In this document: piece by piece, positions 42,400-51,215 of the stretch
Numbering within the stretch: the first letter of the stretch is position 1
Layout: each line of letters starts with the position of its first letter
NCBI GenBank assembly: GCA_041917055.1
Contig: JAYRYJ010000003.1
Coordinates: forward strand, 124,001 to 188,000
DNA from: Pseudaquidulcibacter sp041917055
GTDB lineage: Bacteria; Pseudomonadota; Alphaproteobacteria; Caulobacterales; Aquidulcibacteraceae
Direction of reading: 5' to 3'
DNA length: 64,000 nt
Notes under the pieces: generated by a model
What the model saw: the letters and a program-made list of their open reading frames with translations, nothing else
The model's database searches: none
Told to the model about the DNA's origin: nothing
Made by a program: the position numbers and the translations under genes

Positions 42400-43860
42400 C
42401 AGGTGTTCTTCCAAATCATATTCTTTTAATTTGCGATATAGGGTCGAGCGACCAATCCCTAAACGACGCGCAATTTCGGTCATGTGGCCTGAATATAAAT
42501 CAATTGCATATTCGATCAAATCGCGTTCGATTTGTTCAAGTTTGCGCAAATGGCCACCTGGATCAAAAATCGGAATTTGTTGCGCTGTTTCACCATTTGC
42601 CGCCACCATCGGCATTGGCATTGGAAGGGGCGCATTGGCGATTTCTTTGAATTCCATTTCAAACGAATTTGCAGGTTTCAAATCCGGCATTGCCGAAACC
42701 AATTGCGGGAAATCTTCATTGGTAAGGAAATCACCATCTGACAAAACCATTGCACGATATAGCGTATTTTCCAATTGGCGCACATTGCCGGGCCAATCGA
42801 AGGCCTGCAACAGTGCTTGGGCATTTGGTGCAACGCCCAAAACTTTTTTACCCATGTCGGCATTAAAGCGCGAAATGAAATGTTTTGACAAGGCCGGAAT
42901 ATCTTCTTTGCGTTCCCGCAAAGTCGGGGCATCAATCGGGAAAACATTCAAGCGATAGAATAGGTCTTCGCGGAAACGCCCTTCTTGCACCAAACGCGCC
43001 AAATCCTTATTAGTGGCGGCAACAATTCTTACATCAACCTTAATCGGGCGTTTTGAACCGATTGGATCAACTTCGGATTCTTGAAGTGCGCGCAATAATT
43101 TGACTTGCATTTCCAACGGCAATTCGCCGACTTCATCAAGGAATAAAGTGCCGCCGTCCGCCTCTTGGAATTTACCCATATGGCGTTCATTCGCGCCGGT
43201 AAATGAACCTTTTTCGTGACCGAATAGAATGGATTCGACCAGGTTTTCAGGAATCGCACCGCAATTGACAGTAATAATCGGGCGGTGGGCGCGCTCGGAT
43301 TCGCCATGAATTGAACGAGCAATAACCTCTTTACCAACACCGGATTCACCCAAAATCAAAACCGGAATATTGGTTGAGGCCGCTTTTTGACCAAGACGAA
43401 TGACTTGTTTCATGCTAACAGCGCCCGCAATCATATCAGCAAAAGTCATTGAGCCTGATGCACGTTTTTTAAGGCGGCGCACTTCATTAGTGAGTTCACC
43501 CATTTTAAGGGCGTTTCGGATTGAAACTAAAACCCGTTCGGGTGATGCGGGTTTAACAAAAAAGTCGTTCGCCCCGCCCTGCATGGCTTTAACCACAGTA
43601 TCGATGCCACCTGAAGCAGTCAGAACGACGACGGGCAAATCTTCGCGTTTTTGGCGGATTTGGGCTAAAGCCTCCATGCCACTTACACCCGGCATAATTA
43701 GGTCTAGCAAGACAACATCGACTGCGGCATCATTGGCTTGAGCAATTGCTTGTTCGCCGTCTTCTGCCATTCTTGTGGCAAAGCCTTGTCTTTCGACCGC
43801 TGCTTGAAGCAAGCGACGTTGCGCCGGATCGTCATCGACGATTAAAATAGTCTTTGTCAT
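42379..43860 (-). CDS. Sigma-54-dependent response regulator (NtrC family)
   Basis: The 493-residue protein has a receiver (Asp53 in LLDLIMP), an AAA+ domain with Walker A GESGVGKE (171-178), sigma-54 contact loop GSFTGA (218-223; the usual GAFTGA with Ala replaced by Ser) and GGTLFLDEVGELP. A Fis-type helix-turn-helix ends the protein (MTEIARRLGIGRSTLYRKLKE). Such activators switch on sigma-54 promoters when phosphorylated. It converges on the polysaccharide operon, whose promoter is of the sigma-54 type, so it is the best local candidate for its activator. The partner kinase is not in the window. Confidence 0.93.
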   Translation of the reverse strand: MTKTILIVDDDPAQRRLLQAAVERQGFATRMAEDGEQAIAQANDAAVDVVLLDLIMPGVSGMEALAQIRQKREDLPVVVLTASGGIDTVVKAMQGGANDFFVKPASPERVLVSIRNALKMGELTNEVRRLKKRASGSMTFADMIAGAVSMKQVIRLGQKAASTNIPVLILGESGVGKEVIARSIHGESERAHRPIITVNCGAIPENLVESILFGHEKGSFTGANERHMGKFQEADGGTLFLDEVGELPLEMQVKLLRALQESEVDPIGSKRPIKVDVRIVAATNKDLARLVQEGRFREDLFYRLNVFPIDAPTLRERKEDIPALSKHFISRFNADMGKKVLGVAPNAQALLQAFDWPGNVRQLENTLYRAMVLSDGDFLTNEDFPQLVSAMPDLKPANSFEMEFKEIANAPLPMPMPMVAANGETAQQIPIFDPGGHLRKLEQIERDLIEYAIDLYSGHMTEIARRLGIGRSTLYRKLKEYDLEEHLLKVGAN

Positions 43861-43982
43861 TCACACCACCATTTGCCGAGTTTCAGCAATTTTGTTTTGC
43901 GCCATTTTTGGACACTTATTAATTATTGGGTGTTTTACGGCAAAAAGTTAAAGATACGGTTTATTTTGGGACAGATTCAACA

Positions 43983-44366
43983 TTACTCCCTGTCCCAAAT
44001 TGAATTTGGCGGCCTTTTTCTCACAATGATACGTAATTTTTCGGCCTCTGATGGTGATTTTTCGACCAAAAGTCTCATTATCTGACTATCATCGTGAAAG
44101 ACATGGCCCTTAATCCCATCAAGAACCGCTTTTGCAACATTATCGACGTCAATTTTTGGATATTCTGGATTAAGATAAATCGAAATATCAATTTCAAAAT
44201 CACCCCATTTCGGTCTAAGCGGCATATAGGTGCGAAAGAATTTATGCAATTCTTGTTTATAGACCCTTGCTTGTGAGGTCACTTCATTGATTTCAAATTC
44301 CCATTCATTTTCGCCCGCAAAACCGCGAACCACTGCGCCGCCTATATATTTGTTATTCTCAGTCAC
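43983..44366 (-). CDS. RusA-like Holliday junction resolvase
   Basis: The RusA family signature DVDNVAKAVLDGIKG with following VFHDDSQIM is clear (the Asp cluster forms the metal site). I place the start at GTG 44366, overlapping the upstream stop, giving 127 residues. In-frame ATG 44417 and TTG 44462 would overlap more of the upstream gene. RusA cuts four-way DNA junctions and is usually phage-borne. No other phage gene is nearby. An endogenous recombination role is possible. Confidence 0.78.
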   Translation of the reverse strand: MTENNKYIGGAVVRGFAGENEWEFEINEVTSQARVYKQELHKFFRTYMPLRPKWGDFEIDISIYLNPEYPKIDVDNVAKAVLDGIKGHVFHDDSQIMRLLVEKSPSEAEKLRIIVRKRPPNSIWDRE

Positions 44367-45381
44367 GCGTGCAGCTTGCCTGATAATCGCCAAACGCGAG
44401 GGCGATGCGGTTTGCATCAGAATCGGTCCATGAATAAATGTCCGAATAATCGTCTTTGCCAAGCAATAAATAAAGCGTCAAAGACGGGCGATTATTGCCC
44501 AAGGGCCAAACAACGTCGCGCAATCTTAGACGAATATTTTTTGTCCCCAATTTGACATTTGCATGGCCACCTTGATCATGGATTTTGAAGTCGGATTTGG
44601 TTTTATATTCCTTGCCGTCAAAACCCGATGCCCAACAAGTGAAAATATTTGCCTTTTTGTATTGGTTTGGGCCGTGATCATAATTGCCGAAAACTTTTTC
44701 GCCTTTTTCGTTTTTCGCAATATCAGAAATATGCCAATTCTTAGCTGCTATCGAATGCGTTTCACCCAAATTCAAAATTTCGCCTTTTTTGGTTTGGATT
44801 TTACAAGTTTGCGCATTTATGGCGCCGGTAAAGCCAGCTGCATTAGGTTCGAAAACAATATTGCAGCCTTCCAAGGCCGTGAATTCCGAAACTTTTGGCG
44901 TTGTATAATTTGCGCCTGCTTTTGGTTCGAATTGGGTAATATTGATTTTACCGCTTTGATAATCAGGACTTAGACCCCAAATGCGCGATCGCAAAACATT
45001 GCCGTGTTCTGAACCTTCAAAATATTCAATTAATAATGCAAAATCGCCAAATTCTTTGCTTTCAATAGAACTTAGGACAATGTGAAAACGATTATGGGAT
45101 TTTTCTTTTGGCGTATCTAATTCAGGTTCAAAAAATACCTGCAACTCATTGTCCCATTCACCTTTTAAGGTTTCGAACAATTGTTTTGTTTGATTTTGCA
45201 GAACTTGTGCACTCAAAGTCACTGGCGCGGGGGAATGTGGCTTTGCATTTGGCGCAACATCTGTTTTTGGGAAAATGACAGGTGTTCCGACCGTTTGCTT
45301 TAATTCAGTTTGCGGAAACGGCGGAATATGCGGATTTTCGCCGCCATTCATTCCCAAAAATAAAGACAAAGCCAAAAGCAT
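44359..45381 (-). CDS. Exported CpeT/CpcT-like protein
   Basis: A short hydrophobic leader is followed by ~310 residues in which FETLKGEWDNELQVF, then LRSRIWGLSPDYQSG and a Cys-containing LEGCNIVF segment resemble the CpeT/CpcT fold. In cyanobacteria such proteins attach bilins, and in proteobacteria they occur without phycobilisomes and their role is unknown. The gene probably starts the transcript that includes the RusA-like gene. Identification is by pattern only. Confidence 0.58.
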   Translation of the reverse strand: MLLALSLFLGMNGGENPHIPPFPQTELKQTVGTPVIFPKTDVAPNAKPHSPAPVTLSAQVLQNQTKQLFETLKGEWDNELQVFFEPELDTPKEKSHNRFHIVLSSIESKEFGDFALLIEYFEGSEHGNVLRSRIWGLSPDYQSGKINITQFEPKAGANYTTPKVSEFTALEGCNIVFEPNAAGFTGAINAQTCKIQTKKGEILNLGETHSIAAKNWHISDIAKNEKGEKVFGNYDHGPNQYKKANIFTCWASGFDGKEYKTKSDFKIHDQGGHANVKLGTKNIRLRLRDVVWPLGNNRPSLTLYLLLGKDDYSDIYSWTDSDANRIALAFGDYQASCTRD

Positions 45382-45438
45382 ATTTCACCTATTGGCTAAG
45401 ATTCGCACGATTTGTTAAACAAATCTTATGCGGCGCAA

Positions 45439-46605
45439 TCAAATTTCTGCCATTAATGTCAAAGTCATTGTCTGATTGTGCAAACTACAAAGACGCGTCT
45501 TTTTATGAGGTGCGATTTCACCATACGAATGGAAGCCTATTAATTGTGAATCCGGCAATAATTCTTTGACTTTGGAAATTTCGCGCGAGGTTTCATCGCC
45601 CATCAAAAGTCGCCGCCCAACGCAAGAAACGCCCAATGCGATAACTGGTTCGTGACCATCACTAATTTCTTTGAAGGCCTCAATCGCTTTTTGCGCACTT
45701 TGTGCTGCGCCATTTACCAACATATTATTGGTGGCACGCATTAGACGCGCATTCCAACCTTGAGGAACGTCCCCGGCAAAAGTCAATGAGCCTTCTTTTT
45801 CGTCACAGGCAAGCAGGGTGCGAACAATATCATGCTCAGGATAAGATGGATGCCAAATCCTTAAAGGAAACAAAAGGCCGGACGCAGGAAGGTTTTTACT
45901 TTCTTCACCCATTTGTGCAGCATAAGTCGCGAATGCCGATTTACCGCTTAATTCAGTCATAATATTGGCATTGGATTTGGTAATCGTCCAAGTATCGCCA
46001 AAATCTTCCCAGCCACCATCAGAACCATAAGCAATTCTTAGATTATTGCCATAAAAACCAATTGCAATCACGCGGTTTTCGACCGCCTTGCCTTTTTCAA
46101 TTATCAAAGTCTTGGTAAATCTTGCGCCATCGCCTGCTAAACCGCCACTGACCGGAATTCGACCACCAAGGACGGACAAAATACCGCCCACGATGTCGGA
46201 GCCATTGACATTCAATCCATCAGAAATGACATAAACGCCCGCTAAGTCAGGTTCTTTCAATCTAAGGCCTAAGCGCGCACCGACATTAAAACTGTCATTT
46301 GGCGAAGTGATAGTCTCGGTGGCCATTTCCAATTTCGTGCTTTCAAAGCCGATCGCAATTCCGACACAACCTTTGTCGAGCATAGAATTATTTGAAAACG
46401 AGGTTCCGGCAGAACAACCGGTCACGATTGCATTTGGAAATTTCTCCTGCAATTTTTGCGGAATTTCACAATTTGAAATTTCGTCTGTCGGACCAAAAAG
46501 CAATATAAGATTTGGCGGGCACGCCCTGTCGCCGAAATCATTACTCAATAATTCTTCTGCATTTGAAAAAGTTTGTGACCACATATCATTATCCTTGGGT
46601 AACAT
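45439..46605 (-). CDS. FIST-domain sensory protein
   Basis: The 388-residue soluble protein has the FIST N-terminal (NLILLFGPTDEI, TGCSAGTSFSNN, GLAGDGARF) and C-terminal parts (HEPVIALGVSCVGRRLLMGDE, then FHSYGEIAP). FIST domains are thought to bind small ligands such as amino acids and often feed signalling systems. ATG 46605 has AGGG upstream and ATG 46584 is an alternative. No kinase or cyclase is adjacent. Confidence 0.9.
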   Translation of the reverse strand: MLPKDNDMWSQTFSNAEELLSNDFGDRACPPNLILLFGPTDEISNCEIPQKLQEKFPNAIVTGCSAGTSFSNNSMLDKGCVGIAIGFESTKLEMATETITSPNDSFNVGARLGLRLKEPDLAGVYVISDGLNVNGSDIVGGILSVLGGRIPVSGGLAGDGARFTKTLIIEKGKAVENRVIAIGFYGNNLRIAYGSDGGWEDFGDTWTITKSNANIMTELSGKSAFATYAAQMGEESKNLPASGLLFPLRIWHPSYPEHDIVRTLLACDEKEGSLTFAGDVPQGWNARLMRATNNMLVNGAAQSAQKAIEAFKEISDGHEPVIALGVSCVGRRLLMGDETSREISKVKELLPDSQLIGFHSYGEIAPHKKTRLCSLHNQTMTLTLMAEI

Positions 46606-46767
46606 TCTGCCCTAAGATTGTTAATTTTTTTTTGAAGCCACTGCGATTGAATTGCATTATTATAGCAGAATTTTGCATAAACCATTGCAAAAATACTTGA
46701 CAGTGCGGTGCAACTAATGCGCCTATTGCAAAAACAAAGCATTTTATACCGGGCGAAAGAGGAGATT

Positions 46768-47544
46768 ATGGAATTGGCAATCAATAAAAATGTCAATGCG
46801 GCAATCGATGTAAAGCAAGTTGCGCGCGACTCCCATTGGGGCTGGATGTCTCGCGGTTGGGAAACCTTCACGAAGAGCCGTGCACCAAGTTTGAAAATCG
46901 GTGCAGGCGTTGTTGTATTTTCCGGTCTTCTGGTTTTCATTCTCTATAAAGCAAACCTTGGGGTATTTATTCCGGCGGCCTATGGCGCATTTGCTTTAGT
47001 TGGGCCTGTGATTGCGACCTTGATTTATGCCATAAGTCGCAAACAAGAAGATGACGGTAAAGTGCGCAAATTGCGCACTGTCAATCTTAGCCCCACTTCC
47101 CCTTCCCAAGTTGGCTTCATCGGCTTTACGCTTTTAGTGATTGTGATGATTTGGGTACTTATGGCGCTTTTGATTTACGCTTTGTCGGTCGGCATTGGCG
47201 CACCAATGAATGAAAGTGATTTTATCAGATATGTCCTTTCAACACCACGCGGGCTTATGATGGCGGTTTTGGGAACAGGTGTAGGCGGCACTTTGGCATT
47301 GATTGGTTATGCGATTTCGGCAATTTCAATTCCTTTGGCTTATGAGCGCGATATAGACGCATTAAGCGCAATGGCGATTTCGGCCCAAGCGGTGATTAAA
47401 AACCCAACTACAATGCTTTCTTGGGCATTTGTGATTGGCGTCGTGGTGGCACTTTCCGCGCCATTCGCATTTTTGCCAATGATTGTCGCCTTCCCATGGT
47501 TAGGTCACACCACATGGCAAGCATATCGCGATTTGATTGATTGA
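46768..47544 (+). CDS. DUF2189 membrane protein (first of a tandem pair)
   Basis: ATG 46768 is preceded by GAGGAG. The 258-residue protein has six hydrophobic helices and the DUF2189 signature: HWGWMSRGWETF, IPAAYGAFALVGPVIATLIY, then DIDALSAMAISA and FPWLGHTTWQAYRDL. DUF2189 genes are often linked to cbb3 oxidase clusters, as here. The role is unknown. A second copy follows 21 bp downstream. Confidence 0.9.
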   Translation: MELAINKNVNAAIDVKQVARDSHWGWMSRGWETFTKSRAPSLKIGAGVVVFSGLLVFILYKANLGVFIPAAYGAFALVGPVIATLIYAISRKQEDDGKVRKLRTVNLSPTSPSQVGFIGFTLLVIVMIWVLMALLIYALSVGIGAPMNESDFIRYVLSTPRGLMMAVLGTGVGGTLALIGYAISAISIPLAYERDIDALSAMAISAQAVIKNPTTMLSWAFVIGVVVALSAPFAFLPMIVAFPWLGHTTWQAYRDLID

Positions 47545-47565
47545 TTTTCCATTGACGGGGGCAAA

Positions 47566-48345
47566 ATGTCAAAGGATTATATCGCAAATCGTTTAATGGT
47601 CGCGACATTACCAAAGGACGCCCATTGGGGTTGGTTGGCGCGCGGTTGGGCGACATTTAAGAATAGTGTCCGCCCTAGTTTTATTATTGGTACCTATGTT
47701 GTCGGCCTTTCATGGGCTTTGATTCTGTTTCTTTATACAATCAAATTTCCGACATTAATTCCCGCGGCTTATGGTGGCTTTATCCTGATTGGGCCGATTA
47801 TTGCGACCTTTATTTATGCTATAAGTCGTGAAGTCGATAAGAATGGTTCGGCAAATAAATTTCGCAAAATTGATATGGCGCCCAATTCCAAATCGCAATT
47901 GGGATTTATTGGTTTCTCGTTGTTTTTTGTCGTGGTGGTTTGGCTTATTTTCGCGCATTTGATTTGGTCCATGGCGGTCGGAATGGGAACAGCGATGGAT
48001 GAAGCTAAGTTTCTTCGCCTTGTCTTTCAAACCTCGCGCGGCCTGACTATGTTGGTAATCGGCACGGCAGTTGGCGGAGTTTTGGCGACCATTTGTTTTT
48101 CCATTGCCGCAATTTCATTACCGCTGACTTTTGACAAAGATATTGACGCATTAAGTGCAATGGCATTTTCAGTTATGAGCGTTTTCAAGAATCCGTTGCA
48201 AATGGCGTCTTGGGGTTTTGTTATTCTTATTAGTATTGCGCTTTCGGCAATGGTCTTATTCATTCCAATGATTGTGGTCTTCCCATGGCTGGGCCATGTT
48301 GCGTGGCAGGCATATAAGGAATTGATTGTCGAAAAGCCGTCATAA
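47566..48345 (+). CDS. DUF2189 membrane protein (second of a tandem pair)
   Basis: The 259-residue protein is a paralogue of the preceding gene, with HWGWLARGWATF, IPAAYGGFILIGPIIATFIY, DIDALSAMAFSV and FPWLGHVAWQAYKEL in the same order. The tandem arrangement and conservation across the whole length point to a local duplication. Its stop overlaps by 6 bp the end of ccoS on the opposite strand. Confidence 0.9.
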   Translation: MSKDYIANRLMVATLPKDAHWGWLARGWATFKNSVRPSFIIGTYVVGLSWALILFLYTIKFPTLIPAAYGGFILIGPIIATFIYAISREVDKNGSANKFRKIDMAPNSKSQLGFIGFSLFFVVVVWLIFAHLIWSMAVGMGTAMDEAKFLRLVFQTSRGLTMLVIGTAVGGVLATICFSIAAISLPLTFDKDIDALSAMAFSVMSVFKNPLQMASWGFVILISIALSAMVLFIPMIVVFPWLGHVAWQAYKELIVEKPS

Positions 48346-48492
48346 AGGCTTATCATCATCCTCAATAAGAATGCGGTTTGCCGCCCCATCGGGGTCGTCA
48401 TATTGCTTTGATTTCACCGTCCAAATAAAGGCCGCAAGGGCAAGGGCCGCGACGAAAAATGCAATCGGAATAAGGTAAAGAATAGATTCCAT
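48340..48492 (-). CDS. ccoS: Cytochrome oxidase maturation protein CcoS (50 aa)
   Basis: A 50-residue frame (ATG 48492, TGA at 48340-48342) encodes one membrane helix (LYLIPIAFFVAALALAAFIW) followed by QYDDPDGAANRILIEDD, the standard CcoS sequence with the DD.DGAA.RIL motif. CcoS is needed to insert heme and copper into cbb3 oxidase. It starts 2 bp after the ccoI stop, giving the usual ccoG-H-I-S order. Confidence 0.93.
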   Translation of the reverse strand: MESILYLIPIAFFVAALALAAFIWTVKSKQYDDPDGAANRILIEDDDKPL

Positions 48493-48493
48493 T

Positions 48494-50659
48494 TTATTTC
48501 TTCAATTTAACAAGACGCAATGCATTAAGACTTACAATAATCGAAGATGACGACATTGCAATTGCGGCAATTTGTGGCGTTACCAGACCGATAATGGCAA
48601 TTGGAACAGTGATTAAATTATAAAGTGCCGAGAACCAAAAATTCTCCAAGACCCTTTGTTTTGCGAGTTTTGAAATTCTTATCGCTTCCAAAATCGCGCC
48701 TAATTCTTGGCCTTGGAAAACCATATCTGCGGCTGATTGGGACGCATCCGCAGCCGCACCCGGCGCGATTGAGGCATGGGCTTTGGCAAGGCTTGGGGCA
48801 TCATTAAGGCCGTCACCAACCATAATCGCCATTTTCCCCTGTGCTTTTAATTCATCAAGGCGTTTGGCTTTATCAAATGGCGATTGGGCAAAGGCGAATT
48901 TTTCAATTCCCGTTTCTTGTGCCACGTATTCAACCGCAGATTTTCTATCGCCCGAAAGGATTTCGATTTCGTAGCCAAGCTCTCTTAGGGCTTTGACGGT
49001 TTTCACCGTATCTTTGCGCAAAGTATCCTCAAAGACAAATCTTTGCGGTGCATTATTGGCGTGTTTGAACCATAATTCGGTGTCGCTTTCTTCATTAGTT
49101 TCGACACCAACCCATTCGGCGCGACCCATTCGTGCAGGCGCGCCATCAATCAAGCCTTCGACACCGAGTCCCGCATGTTCTGTGACATCCTTAGCAGCCG
49201 AACCAGGGCCTGCGAGGCGTGCAATTGCGCGTGCAAGTGGGTGACGTGAAGCGCGCGCCAAAATCGCCGCATTTTGCAAAACCGATGGCGTGATTTCATC
49301 AATGTTTTTGATATTGGGTTGCCCCAAAGTTAAAACCCCGGTTTTGTCAAAAACAATATTTGTCGCCTGTGCCACACGTTCCAAAGCATCGCCAGATTTA
49401 ACCAAAATCCCTGCTTTAAAAAGACGTCCGGATGCCACAACCTGCACCGCAGGTACGGCAAGACCCAATGCGCAAGGACAAGTTATAATCAAAACTGCAC
49501 AAGCATTCCAAATCGCTTTTTCAAAACCCGCACCGATTATTAACCACCCAATAAAGGTCAAAAGCGCCGCACCATGAACAATCGGCACATATAAAGACGC
49601 AGCTTTATCGGCAAGACGCACATATTTGCTTTTTGATTGCTCGCCGGTTTCGACCAAACGCGCAATTTCGTTTAGGAAACTATCGTCGGATAATTTTGTG
49701 GCGCGCATAATCACTTTGCCGGAAATATTCAATACACCCGCGCGAATTGCCTGCCCCACGCCGATTTGCACGGGAATTGTTTCGCCGGTTATCATTGAAA
49801 AATCGCCTTGCGATGCGCCTTCGGTGATTTCGCCATCGATTGGAAATCTATCCCCCGGTAAAATTACTAATTCGTCGCCCAAATTTATGTTTGAAACCGC
49901 AACCGAAGTGCTTGTGCCGTCTTTATTTAGCCTTTGCGCTGTAACGGCCTGAAGCGCCAATAATTCTTGTGCCGCAATGCGCGATTTTTGGCGTAAATTA
50001 TGGTCAAGATAGCGCCCGATTAGCAAAAAGAATTCGAGCATCACAATTGCATCAAAAAACGCGTGCTGCCCGCGATTTACGGTTGAATAAAGGCTTAAAG
50101 CCGCAGTCAGAAGAATGGCAATCGAAATCGGCACATCCATATTGGCATGGCCCTTTTTTAAAGTGTTCCAAGCATTTTTGAAAAACGGCATGCCCGAATA
50201 CCAACCGGCCGGAATTGCGATTGCAGCAGCCAACCAATGAAGGAATGTGCGCGTACCATCGCCCATTTCGCCATATTTATGCGCCCACCAAACCGGTTCG
50301 GTAAGCATCATAACGAACATAGTTGCCGCACCCGCGACCGTCATAGCATATAATAATTCGCGCGATTCGCGGTCTTTTTGGGCATTGGCGATTTCGGGCG
50401 CGAATGGCATTGCGCCATAACCTAAATCCACAATTTTTTGAACAATCGAACGCGAATCTAATTTTTCATCATGCCATTTCGCCACAAATCTTCCGGTCGA
50501 AAGATTAAGGCGTGCCTCATCAATTCCCTCAATTGCGGCGACACCTTTTTCGATTTTCCCTAAGCAATTGGCGCATTTAGCGCCGCGCACCAAAAGTTCC
50601 AAAACAAAACCACCATCGCGGGATTTCACAAAAGCGCGTGGATCGGCGGCATTTGACAT
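48494..50659 (-). CDS. ccoI: Copper-translocating P-type ATPase CcoI/FixI
   Basis: The 721-residue pump has an N-terminal heavy-metal domain (CANC at 29-32), ~8 membrane helices, a CPC metal site in ITCPCALGLAVPA, and the catalytic loop FDKTGVLTLG and MVGDGLNDAP. The Thr of the usual DKTGT is Val here. CcoI supplies copper for CcoN assembly. The frame stays open ~45 bp upstream of ATG 50659 and reads CPSGLEIAAP, which looks like FixI N-terminal sequence but has no standard start. The gene is 44 bp after fixH. Confidence 0.94.
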   Translation of the reverse strand: MSNAADPRAFVKSRDGGFVLELLVRGAKCANCLGKIEKGVAAIEGIDEARLNLSTGRFVAKWHDEKLDSRSIVQKIVDLGYGAMPFAPEIANAQKDRESRELLYAMTVAGAATMFVMMLTEPVWWAHKYGEMGDGTRTFLHWLAAAIAIPAGWYSGMPFFKNAWNTLKKGHANMDVPISIAILLTAALSLYSTVNRGQHAFFDAIVMLEFFLLIGRYLDHNLRQKSRIAAQELLALQAVTAQRLNKDGTSTSVAVSNINLGDELVILPGDRFPIDGEITEGASQGDFSMITGETIPVQIGVGQAIRAGVLNISGKVIMRATKLSDDSFLNEIARLVETGEQSKSKYVRLADKAASLYVPIVHGAALLTFIGWLIIGAGFEKAIWNACAVLIITCPCALGLAVPAVQVVASGRLFKAGILVKSGDALERVAQATNIVFDKTGVLTLGQPNIKNIDEITPSVLQNAAILARASRHPLARAIARLAGPGSAAKDVTEHAGLGVEGLIDGAPARMGRAEWVGVETNEESDTELWFKHANNAPQRFVFEDTLRKDTVKTVKALRELGYEIEILSGDRKSAVEYVAQETGIEKFAFAQSPFDKAKRLDELKAQGKMAIMVGDGLNDAPSLAKAHASIAPGAAADASQSAADMVFQGQELGAILEAIRISKLAKQRVLENFWFSALYNLITVPIAIIGLVTPQIAAIAMSSSSIIVSLNALRLVKLKK

Positions 50660-50703
50660 TGGCGCCGCGATTTCAAGCCCTGAAGGGCAGCCCCGATCTA
50701 TTT

Positions 50704-51201
50704 CTAGCGTATTGATAGCATAGTCTCCGTTTCAAAATCAGGCGCACCCTGTTTTACGGCTTTGGCTTTAAAATCCCACTTTCCGGGGCCAAGTTTTTGA
50801 ACATGGGCTGTGTATTCGCCAGGCTTAGTTTCATTGAATGCAAGTTGCATGTCTTCTTTATTATCGACAGTGCGACCGACCATTCCGGTCATATTTGCGC
50901 CTGTTACAGGCTTTTTATCTTTGTCGGTAAGGCTGGCAATGAATAAAGCGTCGCCGCCCGCACCCCTCTGCATTCCCAATTCCATTTGCCAACCCAAAGC
51001 CGATTGCTTGTGGCGTGCGTCAATCTTTTCATTGAATTTCAAACCTTCAACATAGGCATGGCCATATTCACCGGGCGCGGTTGTAATCGCTTTATAGGCA
51101 AAAAAGACATTTACCGAAATGATTACCCCGAACATTGCCAATAGCACAAAAAGCACATGCCAACCTGTCCAAGGTTTTTGAGTTTTCTTAGTTTGTTCCA
51201 T
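50704..51201 (-). CDS. fixH: FixH/CcoH family protein
   Basis: The 165-residue protein has one N-terminal membrane helix (residues ~13-35, with WHVLFVLLAMFGVII) and a periplasmic immunoglobulin-like domain ending GPGKWDFKAKAVKQG. This is the FixH pattern. It assists cbb3 oxidase assembly with CcoG, CcoI and CcoS. It lies 14 bp downstream of ccoG and precedes ccoI. Confidence 0.92.
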   Translation of the reverse strand: MEQTKKTQKPWTGWHVLFVLLAMFGVIISVNVFFAYKAITTAPGEYGHAYVEGLKFNEKIDARHKQSALGWQMELGMQRGAGGDALFIASLTDKDKKPVTGANMTGMVGRTVDNKEDMQLAFNETKPGEYTAHVQKLGPGKWDFKAKAVKQGAPDFETETMLSIR

Positions 51202-51215
51202 GGATTGAGATTAAC

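Noticed and set aside
42431..42958. Open frame of 175 codons on the plus strand
   Set aside because: It is antisense to the NtrC-type regulator, whose reading frame shows full domain conservation, so it is a shadow frame.
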